From assembly GCF_014859695.1 (NCBI RefSeq), contig NZ_JACUTS010000015.1:1-39157 (forward strand): a stretch of 39,157 nt of DNA, in the 5' to 3' direction. Shown piece after piece: positions 9,131 to 16,944 of the stretch; position 1 is the stretch's first letter; each line of letters begins with the position of its first letter. Origin of the DNA: Sulfurimonas sp. Lineage in GTDB: Bacteria; Campylobacterota; Campylobacteria; Campylobacterales; Sulfurimonadaceae. The position numbers were made by a program, and so were the translations under genes. The notes under the pieces are model-generated. The model did not search any database. It was not told the origin of the DNA and saw only the letters and a list, made by a program, of their open reading frames with translations.

Positions 9131-9136
9131 ATTATA
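9131..9136 (-). promoter_or_regulatory. Putative -10 box of alr, implying a leaderless or near-leaderless mRNA
   Basis: On the minus strand these six bases read TATAAT. A start site about seven bases downstream would fall on or next to the alr ATG at 9124. No ribosome binding site fits between the box and the ATG. The whole alr-aguA intergenic stretch is only 9125-9140. Confidence 0.4.
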
Positions 9137-9140
9137 GCAA

Positions 9141-10136
9141 ATGAGAAGACTAATTGCAGAGTTTGAAGAACAGAGTTTTACACAAATTATATTTCCTCAT
9201 GAAAATAGCGACTGGGCTCCATATCTGCAAGAGGCGCAAGATACTTTTGTAAACATAATTAACGAGATTACAAAGTACCAAGAGTGCCTAGTTGTCTGCA
9301 ACAGTGTAGAGAGCGTAAAGAGCAGACTTAAAAACACTCAAAATCTCTACTTTGTAGAGTATGAAACAAACGACACATGGGCTAGAGACTGCTCTGCTCT
9401 TTGCATCGAAGATGACAACACTACCAAAATGCTCGATTTTACCTTTAGTGGATGGGGCGGAAAGTTTGAGGCTTCAAAAGACAATGAGATGAGTGCAGCG
9501 ATAAAAAGATGCTACGACAAAGAGCTTAAAAAAATAGACCTTAGCTTGGAGGGCGGCGCTATTGAGAGCAACGGAATCGACACTATCCTTACAACCTCGG
9601 CGTGCATGTTAAACAAAAACAGAAACGCCTCTCTAAATAAAGAGCTGATGACAAAAAGGCTTCGAGAAGAGTTTGGGATGAGCAGGATTTTATATCTCAA
9701 CCATGGCTATTTGGCAGGCGACGATACTGACTCACATGTAGATACTCTGGCTAGGTTTATCGATGAAAAGAGCATAATGTACGTTCAGTGCAAAGATGAG
9801 AGCGACGAGCACTTTCATGAACTAAAACTGATGGAAGAGGAGCTAAATGTATTCTCAAAAGAGTACGGATTTAGACTTATAGCACTTCCGATGACAGATG
9901 CATGTTACTTTGATGGGGAGAGACTTCCTGCAACATACGCAAACTTTTTGTTTGTAAACGGCGCTGTGTTAGTCCCTACTTACGGTGTCAAGCAGGATGA
10001 AGAGGCGTTAGAGATTTTTAGAAAAACATTCCCCGACAAAGATATTGTGGGAATCAACTGCTTCTCGCTTATAAAACAGCACGGCTCACTTCACTGCGTC
10101 ACTATGAACTTTGCTCGCGGAGTCCTCCTCAGCTAG
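9141..10136 (+). CDS. aguA: Agmatine deiminase
   Basis: Hydrolyses agmatine to N-carbamoylputrescine and ammonia, a step from arginine to putrescine. The 331-residue protein belongs to the peptidylarginine-deiminase-like guanidine-modifying family. Visible motifs are TNDTWARDCSAL (substrate aspartates), FSGWGGKF, LEGGAIESNG, the histidine motif DSHVDTLARF, and the catalytic cysteine in GSLHCVTMNF (about residue 319). AAGGG lies about ten bases before the ATG at 9141. Its promoter must lie inside or overlap the 5' end of the divergent alr gene. The 3' end overlaps a possible small antisense gene. Confidence 0.92.
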   Translation: MRRLIAEFEEQSFTQIIFPHENSDWAPYLQEAQDTFVNIINEITKYQECLVVCNSVESVKSRLKNTQNLYFVEYETNDTWARDCSALCIEDDNTTKMLDFTFSGWGGKFEASKDNEMSAAIKRCYDKELKKIDLSLEGGAIESNGIDTILTTSACMLNKNRNASLNKELMTKRLREEFGMSRILYLNHGYLAGDDTDSHVDTLARFIDEKSIMYVQCKDESDEHFHELKLMEEELNVFSKEYGFRLIALPMTDACYFDGERLPATYANFLFVNGAVLVPTYGVKQDEEALEIFRKTFPDKDIVGINCFSLIKQHGSLHCVTMNFARGVLLS

Positions 10137-10226
10137 GATGGCAAATCCGCTATACATCAAATAAGCTCCAAGGCTTAACCCAAAAACTATTAAAACTACT
10201 CTTTTTATCTTCTCTATTTTACTCAT
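10086..10226 (-). CDS. Possible small single-helix membrane protein
   Basis: A 46-residue reading frame on the minus strand, starting ATG at 10226. It has a basic N-terminus (SKIEKIKRVV), one hydrophobic helix (VLIVFGLSLGAYLMYSGFAI) and an acidic-to-basic tail. The positive-inside arrangement is convincing for a real membrane protein, and it explains the otherwise unassigned gap after aguA. Its 3' end overlaps aguA by 51 bp. A TAGAAT lies about seven bases upstream of the ATG, with no clear ribosome binding site. The function is unknown. Confidence 0.45.
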   Translation of the reverse strand: MSKIEKIKRVVLIVFGLSLGAYLMYSGFAILAEEDSASKVHSDAVK

Positions 10227-10318
10227 AGTGAAATTCTAGCAAAATTTTGTCAATTCTTAACATTTACGTAACACTATCTTTATATAATACATTAATTTTA
10301 AAAATTAAGGTTGATTAT

Positions 10319-12301
10319 ATGATAAACAGAAAAATCATTTCGCTATCGTTGATAACGGCAGCTCTTTTAAGTGCAAATGAGATAGAGCTCCCTAAAATCA
10401 GTATTGAGTCCACCACAATCACAGAAGTAAGCCAAAATGCCCAGCTCTCTGCCGATTTGGCGCAGGCTCTAAGTTCTAGCGCACCTAGTATCGACATGAA
10501 CAGAAGAAGCGGTATCGCAAATGATATCTACATTCGCGGTCAAAAAAGAGACAATATCTCCGTTGATGTTGACGGTACAAAAGTTTGCGGTGCATGTATT
10601 AACAGAATGGATCCGCCTATCTCACATATCGTTACAAACCAGATTGAAGAAGTAGAAGTAGTCGAGGGACCTTATGACGTTGAAAACTTCGGAACTCTTA
10701 GCGGCGGCTTAAAGATAACGACCAAAAAACCGACAGAAGAGCTCAAGGGAGAGGTAAACTTCGGTCTTGGGAGTTGGGGTTATAAAAAAATAGGTGCTAG
10801 TTTTAGCGGCGGTACGGAGAGAATCCGCGCACTTCTTAACTTTTCACATGAGTCAAGCGGGCAATATGAAGACGGCGACGGAAATACTATAGCAGAGCAG
10901 ATTGACCAAGCTATCTTAGATGGAGCAGCTCCTGCAGCAACTGCTTACCAAGCCAAATACCACGATATTGAAGCTTACACGAAAAAAAGCGTTATGACTA
11001 AAATCTATATAAAGACTCTTGAAGATCAGGAGCTTCGTCTAAGCTATACGGGAAATAGAAGCGATGATGTACTTTATGGAAATTCAAAAATGGATGCTGC
11101 GTACGATGACTCGAATATCTACAGCATTGAGTACAACATTGACAACTTGACAAACAACTACAAAAATCTCAATATACAGTACTACTACTCAGACGTTGAC
11201 CATCCGATGGATACAAAGTTTAGAGTCTCTGGTAAAACAAATTATCAAACAAACCATCTCAAAACATCTATGCAAGGAGTAAAGCTAAAAAACAGCTTTG
11301 AGCTAGACTCTTATAAGTTTTTACTTGGTCTTGATGGAACCAGAAGAACATGGGAGGGTGAAAAATATGGCACTGATGCAACTACGGGAGTTGAGAATGC
11401 ACATGTGGTGAGTCTCACACACACGCAAACAGAAAACAAAGCAATCTTTGCAAAAGCAGAGAAGAGTTTTGGCGATTTAAAAATAGAAACAGGTGCAAGA
11501 TTTGACTCAACTGAGATAACGCCGGATGATCCAAGCAAAAGCGCAAACGACTACAGTGCGCTTAGCGCAAACATCATGACCACGTACACACTTAGTGCGC
11601 AAAACAAAATCTTTTTGGGTATTGGTTCATCATCACGCGTGCCTGATGCAAGAGAGCTCTATCTTGGTACTCCTCAGATAGGAAATGAAAATCTTAAACA
11701 GACAAAGAACAGAGAGATTGACCTTGGATATGAAGCAACATATGAAAGTTTCACTCTTAAAGCAAAGACTTTTTACTCAATGCTTGAAGATTACATCTAC
11801 TACACAAAAAGTACAAACAGCTTCAACAACATTAACGCAAGTGTTTACGGTGCAGAGTTAAGCGGCTCCATCTATGTAACGGACGCTCTTGTAATTAGCA
11901 TGGGAGCATCGTACAAAGTCGGCAAAAAAGATGATGTTGCAGCAGGAGTAGATGAAGATCTCGCAGATATTGCACCTTTAAGAGGAAATATTTCTCTAGA
12001 CTATGAGTATATGAACAATTCGATAGCGACTCTTGAGATGCAGGCTTCGGATAATTGGGATAAGATAGACAGCGACAACGGTGAACAAAAACTTAGCGGC
12101 TGGAGTATCTACAATGCAAAAATCAAACATACCCTCGACAAACATGTGCAAATAAGCGTTGGTGTTAACAACATTTTTGACAAAACATACGCAGCATCAA
12201 ACACTTATGCAGATTTAATTCTCTTAACTGCAGGAGCAGACACTATGCTCCTAAACGAACCGGGAAGATACTTCTACACAAATCTTACTTTTAAATTCTA
12301 A
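10319..12301 (+). CDS. TonB-dependent outer-membrane receptor, possibly a copper receptor of the OprC/NosA type
   Basis: A 660-residue outer-membrane transporter energised by TonB. The signal peptide is MINRKIISLSLITAALLSA. A plug domain follows (DIYIRGQKRDNISVDVDG, VEVVEGPYDVENFGTLSGG). The rest is a beta barrel rich in aromatic strands that ends in the typical C-terminal aromatic residue (YFYTNLTFKF). The plug contains CGACINRMDPP. The CxxxM at residues 93-97 recalls the CxxxM copper site described for Pseudomonas OprC, so copper is a reasonable guess for the ligand. I choose ATG 10319 over the in-frame start at 10247 because AAGG lies before it and the signal peptide then starts properly. 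No TonB/ExbB or metal genes are adjacent. Confidence 0.88.
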   Translation: MINRKIISLSLITAALLSANEIELPKISIESTTITEVSQNAQLSADLAQALSSSAPSIDMNRRSGIANDIYIRGQKRDNISVDVDGTKVCGACINRMDPPISHIVTNQIEEVEVVEGPYDVENFGTLSGGLKITTKKPTEELKGEVNFGLGSWGYKKIGASFSGGTERIRALLNFSHESSGQYEDGDGNTIAEQIDQAILDGAAPAATAYQAKYHDIEAYTKKSVMTKIYIKTLEDQELRLSYTGNRSDDVLYGNSKMDAAYDDSNIYSIEYNIDNLTNNYKNLNIQYYYSDVDHPMDTKFRVSGKTNYQTNHLKTSMQGVKLKNSFELDSYKFLLGLDGTRRTWEGEKYGTDATTGVENAHVVSLTHTQTENKAIFAKAEKSFGDLKIETGARFDSTEITPDDPSKSANDYSALSANIMTTYTLSAQNKIFLGIGSSSRVPDARELYLGTPQIGNENLKQTKNREIDLGYEATYESFTLKAKTFYSMLEDYIYYTKSTNSFNNINASVYGAELSGSIYVTDALVISMGASYKVGKKDDVAAGVDEDLADIAPLRGNISLDYEYMNNSIATLEMQASDNWDKIDSDNGEQKLSGWSIYNAKIKHTLDKHVQISVGVNNIFDKTYAASNTYADLILLTAGADTMLLNEPGRYFYTNLTFKF

Positions 12302-12304
12302 GAC

Positions 12305-12339
12305 TTTTTTTCTACATGCAATCTACATGTAGAAAAAAA
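12305..12339. other. Stem-loop after the TonB receptor gene
   Basis: A perfect 14-bp inverted repeat (12305-12318 with 12326-12339) with a 7-base loop. The stem is T7-CTACATG / CATGTAG-A7. It begins four bases after the receptor stop. In either direction the hairpin is followed by A residues, not by a separate U tract, so it is not a standard intrinsic terminator. It could still end transcription if the lower T/A part acts as the U tract, or serve as an mRNA 3' end or an operator for ispG. Confidence 0.5.
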
Positions 12340-12378
12340 TAAAGCACCTTTTTATCCCAAACAAGCTAAAATCTCTCC

Positions 12379-13440
12379 ATGATAAAAAGAGTCCAAACCA
12401 AACAGATATTTGTCGGCAGTGTTGCGGTAGGCGGTGATGCGCCTATCAGCGTGCAGTCTATGACATTTTCAAAAACTTCAGATGTTGCAGCTACAGTTGA
12501 GCAGATAAAAAGACTTCACTTTGCGGGGTGTGACATAGTCCGTGTGGCAGTTCCCGAGATGGAAGATGCTCTTGCACTCAAGTCAATTAAAGATCAAATT
12601 TCACTTCCGCTTATCGCAGATATTCACTTCAACCATCGTCTCGCGCTTATTGCCGCTGAAGTAGTTGACTGCATACGCATAAATCCGGGAAATATCGGCT
12701 CAAAAGAGCGTGTTAAAGAGGTTGTAAAAGCATGTCAAGCTCGTAATATCCCTATACGAATAGGTGTAAATGCGGGGAGTTTGGAAAAAGAGTTTTTAAA
12801 CAAGTACGGGCAAACTTCTGAGGGTATGGTGGCATCAGCCGAGTACAACATCAAATTTTTAGAGGATCTGGGATTTAATGACATCAAGATCTCTTTAAAA
12901 GCCAGCGATGTGCAGAGAACGGTCGATGCTTATCGCATGCTGCGTCCAAAAAACAGCTACCCATTTCATCTTGGGGTTACAGAGGCAGGAACCCTGTTTC
13001 ATGCAACAGTAAAGAGCTCCATAGGTCTTGGCGCACTTCTTCTTGATGGTATCGGCGATACTATGCGCGTAAGCATTACGGGAGAGCTTGAAGAGGAGAT
13101 AAATGTCGCTCGTGCAATCCTAAAAGACAGCGGAGCGGCAAAGGACGGGCTAAATATTATCTCATGTCCTACATGCGGACGCATAGAGGCTGATTTGGTA
13201 AGTGCCGTTGGCGAAATAGAGAGACGCACCACACATATAAAAACACCGCTTAACGTCTCTGTTATGGGATGCGTCGTAAATGCCATAGGCGAAGCGGCTC
13301 ATGCGGATGTGGCAATAGCGTACGGCAAAGGCAAAGGACTTATTATGGTTAAAGGAGAGGTTGTAGCAAATCTTGATGAGAGCGAACTTGTGGACAGATT
13401 TGTTCAAGAAGTAGAAAAAATGGCGAAAGAGACAGAGTGA
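12379..13440 (+). CDS. ispG: 4-hydroxy-3-methylbut-2-enyl diphosphate synthase (flavodoxin-type)
   Basis: Iron-sulfur enzyme of the MEP isoprenoid pathway that converts methylerythritol cyclodiphosphate to HMBPP. The 353-residue size is normal for the short two-domain bacterial form. The N-terminal TIM barrel has [13 protein letters not shown] and RINPGNIG. The C-terminal 4Fe-4S domain supplies ISCPTCGR and [12 protein letters not shown]. The stop (TGA 13438-13440) overlaps the ATG of dnaB by one base, so the two are translated together. Confidence 0.96.
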   Translation: MIKRVQTKQIFVGSVAVGGDAPISVQSMTFSKTSDVAATVEQIKRLHFAGCDIVRVAVPEMEDALALKSIKDQISLPLIADIHFNHRLALIAAEVVDCIRINPGNIGSKERVKEVVKACQARNIPIRIGVNAGSLEKEFLNKYGQTSEGMVASAEYNIKFLEDLGFNDIKISLKASDVQRTVDAYRMLRPKNSYPFHLGVTEAGTLFHATVKSSIGLGALLLDGIGDTMRVSITGELEEEINVARAILKDSGAAKDGLNIISCPTCGRIEADLVSAVGEIERRTTHIKTPLNVSVMGCVVNAIGEAAHADVAIAYGKGKGLIMVKGEVVANLDESELVDRFVQEVEKMAKETE

Positions 13441-14891
13441 TGCAGGAAAATTTATACAATCTCGCTTTTGAGCGAAGCATCTTAAGTTCAATCGTTTTTG
13501 AACCAAGCCAGTTTGACGAACTTAGCGTCGCCCTGAGACAGGATGATTTTTACCTTCCTGCTCATCAGGACATCTTTAAAGCGATGACTCTTCTTCTGCA
13601 AAAAGATCAGCCCATTGATGAGGAGTTCATTAAAAAAGAGCTCATTAAGATGAAAAAGTTTGATGAGAGCGTTATGCTGGAGATTCTCTCTGCAAACCCT
13701 ATCTCAAACACCAAAGCGTATGTCGATGAGATAAAAGACAAATCTCTAAAACGCCATCTTTTAACACTGACAACAGAGATAAAAAGAGTGACGGTAGAAG
13801 AGGAGTTCACAAGTGCAGAAGTTATCGACATAGTAGAGAAAAAACTCTATGAGATAACCCAAGACAACCAGACAAGCGACTTCAAAGACTCTCCGAAGAT
13901 GACTTTTGACACGATGGAGTACATCAAAGAGATGAAAGCGCGCGGCAACAACGTGCTTGTCGGGGTTGATACCGGTTTTCATGAGCTAAACAAGATGACG
14001 ACAGGCTTTGGCAAAGGCGACCTTGTTATAATCGCCGCCCGTCCTGCCATGGGAAAAACATCTTTTATACTCAACACCGTAAACAGCCTTATCATGCAAG
14101 GAAAAGGCGTTGCGTTCTTCTCGCTTGAGATGCCCGCTGAACAGCTGATGCTTAGACTTCTCTCCATCCAGACATCCATTCCTCTTCAAATGCTACGTGT
14201 AGGAGACATGAGTGATGATCAGTGGAGTTCACTAAACGGTGCGATTGACAAGATGAATTTTGCAAAACTTTTCGTTGATGACCAAGGTAGCATAAACATT
14301 AACCAGCTCCGCTCAAAACTGCGAAAACTAAAAAACCAGCATCCAGAGATAGAGATAGCAGTAATCGACTACCTCCAAATCATGCAGGGAGTCGGCAAGC
14401 AAGACAGACACCTGCAGGTCTCAGAGATCTCTCGCGGGCTTAAGATGCTTGCTCGTGAACTAAACATGCCTATTGTCGCGCTCTCACAATTAAACCGTGG
14501 TTTAGAGAGCAGGAACGACAAGCGCCCTATGCTTAGCGATATCCGTGAATCGGGTTCTATTGAGCAGGATGCGGATATTATTCTTTTTGTATACCGCGAC
14601 GACGTTTATCTCTACAAAGAGGAAAAAGAGCGCGAAAAAGCGGCAAAAGCAGAGGGCAAAGAGTTTGTACCTACTTATGTTGAGAGGGAAGAGGAGAAGG
14701 CTGAGGTGATTATAGGCAAACAGAGAAATGGACCTACGGGCGTTGTTCATCTTATGTTTCAGAAAAAGCTTACCCGTTTTGTCAATGCAGAATCTTTCTC
14801 AAAAGGGATTGAAACTGTTTTTGAAAATGTGGACACCCGATCTGCAAATATCAATTTTGGCAATGATTCCATATCTATGCCGCCGCTCTAG
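13440..14891 (+). CDS. dnaB: Replicative DNA helicase
   Basis: Hexameric 5'-3' helicase of the replication fork. From ATG 13440 the product is 483 residues. It has the N-terminal DnaB_N domain (ERSILSSIVFEP), a linker, then the RecA-like domain: Walker A ARPAMGKTSF, Walker B VIDYLQIMQG, the SQLNRGLESR segment and the KQRNGPTG arginine-finger region. There is no intein. It is coupled to ispG and followed after four bases by comEC. Confidence 0.96.
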   Translation: MQENLYNLAFERSILSSIVFEPSQFDELSVALRQDDFYLPAHQDIFKAMTLLLQKDQPIDEEFIKKELIKMKKFDESVMLEILSANPISNTKAYVDEIKDKSLKRHLLTLTTEIKRVTVEEEFTSAEVIDIVEKKLYEITQDNQTSDFKDSPKMTFDTMEYIKEMKARGNNVLVGVDTGFHELNKMTTGFGKGDLVIIAARPAMGKTSFILNTVNSLIMQGKGVAFFSLEMPAEQLMLRLLSIQTSIPLQMLRVGDMSDDQWSSLNGAIDKMNFAKLFVDDQGSININQLRSKLRKLKNQHPEIEIAVIDYLQIMQGVGKQDRHLQVSEISRGLKMLARELNMPIVALSQLNRGLESRNDKRPMLSDIRESGSIEQDADIILFVYRDDVYLYKEEKEREKAAKAEGKEFVPTYVEREEEKAEVIIGKQRNGPTGVVHLMFQKKLTRFVNAESFSKGIETVFENVDTRSANINFGNDSISMPPL

Positions 14892-14895
14892 ATAG

Positions 14896-16158
14896 ATGCT
14901 AGAGAGAGTCTCGCTTTTTACCTCAAAGCGAGACTCTCTACACTTTGTCTTACTCTCTTTTTTTATTCTTCTCGTCTCGCTTCTTCTAGAGTACAAAAAT
15001 TACCAAGAGTTTATAGTTTTTGACTCAGCTCTTGTGGATGCAACCGTTTTAAAACAGTACACCAAAACTAAGAGCAACAGAACATATCAAGTGCTAAAAC
15101 TAAAAAGTTCTGAGGGTCTTGTTTTTTATACAACAGCCAAAAAATCGCTTCAAGAGATTAAAAACAAAGAGATTTCTCTTGAAATATGGCCCAAAGATTT
15201 AACCTTTTACACATACCTTACAACATTTTACGGACCGAGTAAAATCATAAACATAAACGAAGGGAAGAGCGCAAAACAGAACCTAAACGCCTATATTTTA
15301 GCCTCACATAAAGAGAAGGAGGTTGCAAATATCTACCAAGCTCTCTATAGCGCAACTCCCCTAGATTACAGACTCCAAAGCGCTTTTTCAACTCTGGGAG
15401 TCTCGCATCTTCTAGCCATTAGCGGTTTTCATCTTGGAGTTCTCAGCGCACTTTTGTTCTTTTTGTTTCGTCCGCTTTACGCTTTTATGCAAAATAGATT
15501 TTTTCCATACAGAAATGCAAAAACCGATCTCTTCCTAGCTGTTGGATTACTGCTTTTTGCCTATACGCTCTTTTTGGATTCGCCGCCATCGCTTATCCGC
15601 GCTTTTGGGATGCTGGTTGTCGGTTTTGTACTTTATGACAGAGGCATTAAAATAGTCTCCATGCAGACTCTGTTTTTAACTATCTTGCTTCTCTTATCTC
15701 TCTTTCCAAGGCTCTTCTTCTCCCTTGGTTTTTGGCTCTCCTCAAGCGGAGTTTTTTACATATTTCTATTTTTAATCTACTTTAAAAACCTGAGCAAAAT
15801 ATGGCAATTTTTACTTCTGCCCATCTGGGTCTATCTCTTGATGCTTCCATTCTCTTTGGCGATATTTGAAAATTTTAGCATCTACCATCCGCTCTCAATT
15901 CTTTGGACGTCGCTTTTTAGCATCTTTTATCCGCTAAGCATATTTCTACATCTCTTAGGAGTGGGAAATCTTTTTGACCCTGCTCTTCTTTGGCTTCTAA
16001 ATCTCGGCAAAGAGGGAGTTTTGGTAAGCTTAAATCAATATCTCTTTTTCTTCTATATCCTGCTGAGTCTCTGGGCAATCTTTAACAGGAGTGCCGTTGT
16101 CGTTATGCTTATCTTTTCCGGCTCTATTTTCATATACGCGATTTATCATGTAGCATAA
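14896..16158 (+). CDS. comEC: ComEC/Rec2-type competence membrane protein
   Basis: Inner-membrane channel candidate for uptake of single-stranded DNA during transformation. The 420-residue protein has an N-terminal helix, a soluble segment of the DUF4131 type (about residues 40-120), and then a block of membrane helices starting at the signature GVSHLLAISGFHLGVL. The C-terminal metallo-beta-lactamase domain of long ComEC proteins is absent, as in many Campylobacterota. It starts four bases after dnaB. Codons about 3-15 contain a perfect 15-bp inverted repeat. Its last 129 bp overlap the convergent YihY-family gene. Confidence 0.88.
   Translation: MLERVSLFTSKRDSLHFVLLSFFILLVSLLLEYKNYQEFIVFDSALVDATVLKQYTKTKSNRTYQVLKLKSSEGLVFYTTAKKSLQEIKNKEISLEIWPKDLTFYTYLTTFYGPSKIININEGKSAKQNLNAYILASHKEKEVANIYQALYSATPLDYRLQSAFSTLGVSHLLAISGFHLGVLSALLFFLFRPLYAFMQNRFFPYRNAKTDLFLAVGLLLFAYTLFLDSPPSLIRAFGMLVVGFVLYDRGIKIVSMQTLFLTILLLLSLFPRLFFSLGFWLSSSGVFYIFLFLIYFKNLSKIWQFLLLPIWVYLLMLPFSLAIFENFSIYHPLSILWTSLFSIFYPLSIFLHLLGVGNLFDPALLWLLNLGKEGVLVSLNQYLFFFYILLSLWAIFNRSAVVVMLIFSGSIFIYAIYHVA
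14904..14940 (+). promoter_or_regulatory. Strong hairpin just after the comEC start codon
   Basis: A perfect 15-bp inverted repeat (14904-14918 with 14926-14940), loop of seven bases, begins five bases after the comEC ATG. In the mRNA it would place a very stable stem where the initiating ribosome sits, so it could reduce comEC translation or protect the dnaB mRNA end. It is not followed by a U tract. Confidence 0.55.
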
Positions 16159-16938
16159 CTTTAATCCATATACAAAGACAATCCATGATGCATAGATCCA
16201 CAAAAACAGAAACATAACGATAGAGAAGGAGCCGTACATGGTTGCATACGCTTTATTGTAAAAAACATAGTAGATAAAACCACTTTTGGCGACGCTAAAA
16301 GCTACCGATGTAACAAATGAGCTTATTAGCGAAGCCCTTGCGTGGATCTTTGTATTTGCCGCAATTTGAAATATCAGAAAAAAGAGTGCCCAAATGATGA
16401 GGTATGGAACATAGGGCAAAATATTGATACCTGCCATATACTCGCTGCTTGACATTAAAGAAGCAACATAACCGGTTATATAAAAAGAGACCCCAAGCCC
16501 TATTGGAGTAAGCGTTATAAGTGTCCAAAAGGTGGTTACGGACTGCCAAAACCCTCTCTTTTTTGCATGAAAAATCTTATTTGCAATATACTCGAAATTT
16601 TGAAAAAACAGAAGTGAAGAGACGATTATAACGGCAAAACTGATTATGCTCATCTTAACCGAGTTTTGCAAAAATGAGTTTATCTGCCCCATTAGAGCCT
16701 CAGATTGAACCAGCATAATGTTTGAGAAGATGAACTCCTGAATCTTCTCATAGTGCTCTGAGAAGTTTGGCATGGAGGTAAATAGAGTAAGCGTAATTAC
16801 GAGAAGCGGGATAAGCGTAAAAATCGTATAGAAACTAAGACTTGCGGCATAAAAAGTAAGATCTTCATCTATAAATGCAGTTATAAAAAACTTCAAATGT
16901 TTATAGAGTTTAAAAACTTTACTTTTTATCTCTTGCAT
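16030..16938 (-). CDS. YihY/BrkB-family inner-membrane protein
   Basis: A 302-residue protein of the YihY/virulence factor BrkB family. It has about six membrane helices beginning after the DLTFYAASLSFYTIFTLIPLLVI motif region, which is the family's recognisable N-terminus (fragments LTFYAASLSFYTIF, TLIPLLV). The middle holds FWTLITLTPIGLGVSF, and the last helices IVMFLFLWIYASWIVFVYG. The C-terminal 40 residues are hydrophilic and are encoded opposite the end of comEC. Some relatives are annotated as ribonuclease BN, but that assignment was an error for this family. The true function is unknown. The start is ATG 16938, six bases from the GlcD-like gene's stop. Confidence 0.88.
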   Translation of the reverse strand: MQEIKSKVFKLYKHLKFFITAFIDEDLTFYAASLSFYTIFTLIPLLVITLTLFTSMPNFSEHYEKIQEFIFSNIMLVQSEALMGQINSFLQNSVKMSIISFAVIIVSSLLFFQNFEYIANKIFHAKKRGFWQSVTTFWTLITLTPIGLGVSFYITGYVASLMSSSEYMAGINILPYVPYLIIWALFFLIFQIAANTKIHARASLISSFVTSVAFSVAKSGFIYYVFYNKAYATMYGSFSIVMFLFLWIYASWIVFVYGLKLCYMINRVYENRAGKDKHNDNGTPVKDCPETQQDIEEKEILI

Positions 16939-16944
16939 TGTCTT

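Noticed and set aside
14904-14940. Intrinsic terminator of dnaB
   Set aside because: The stem is strong, but it is followed by ACACTTTGTC rather than a U tract, and it lies inside the comEC reading frame.
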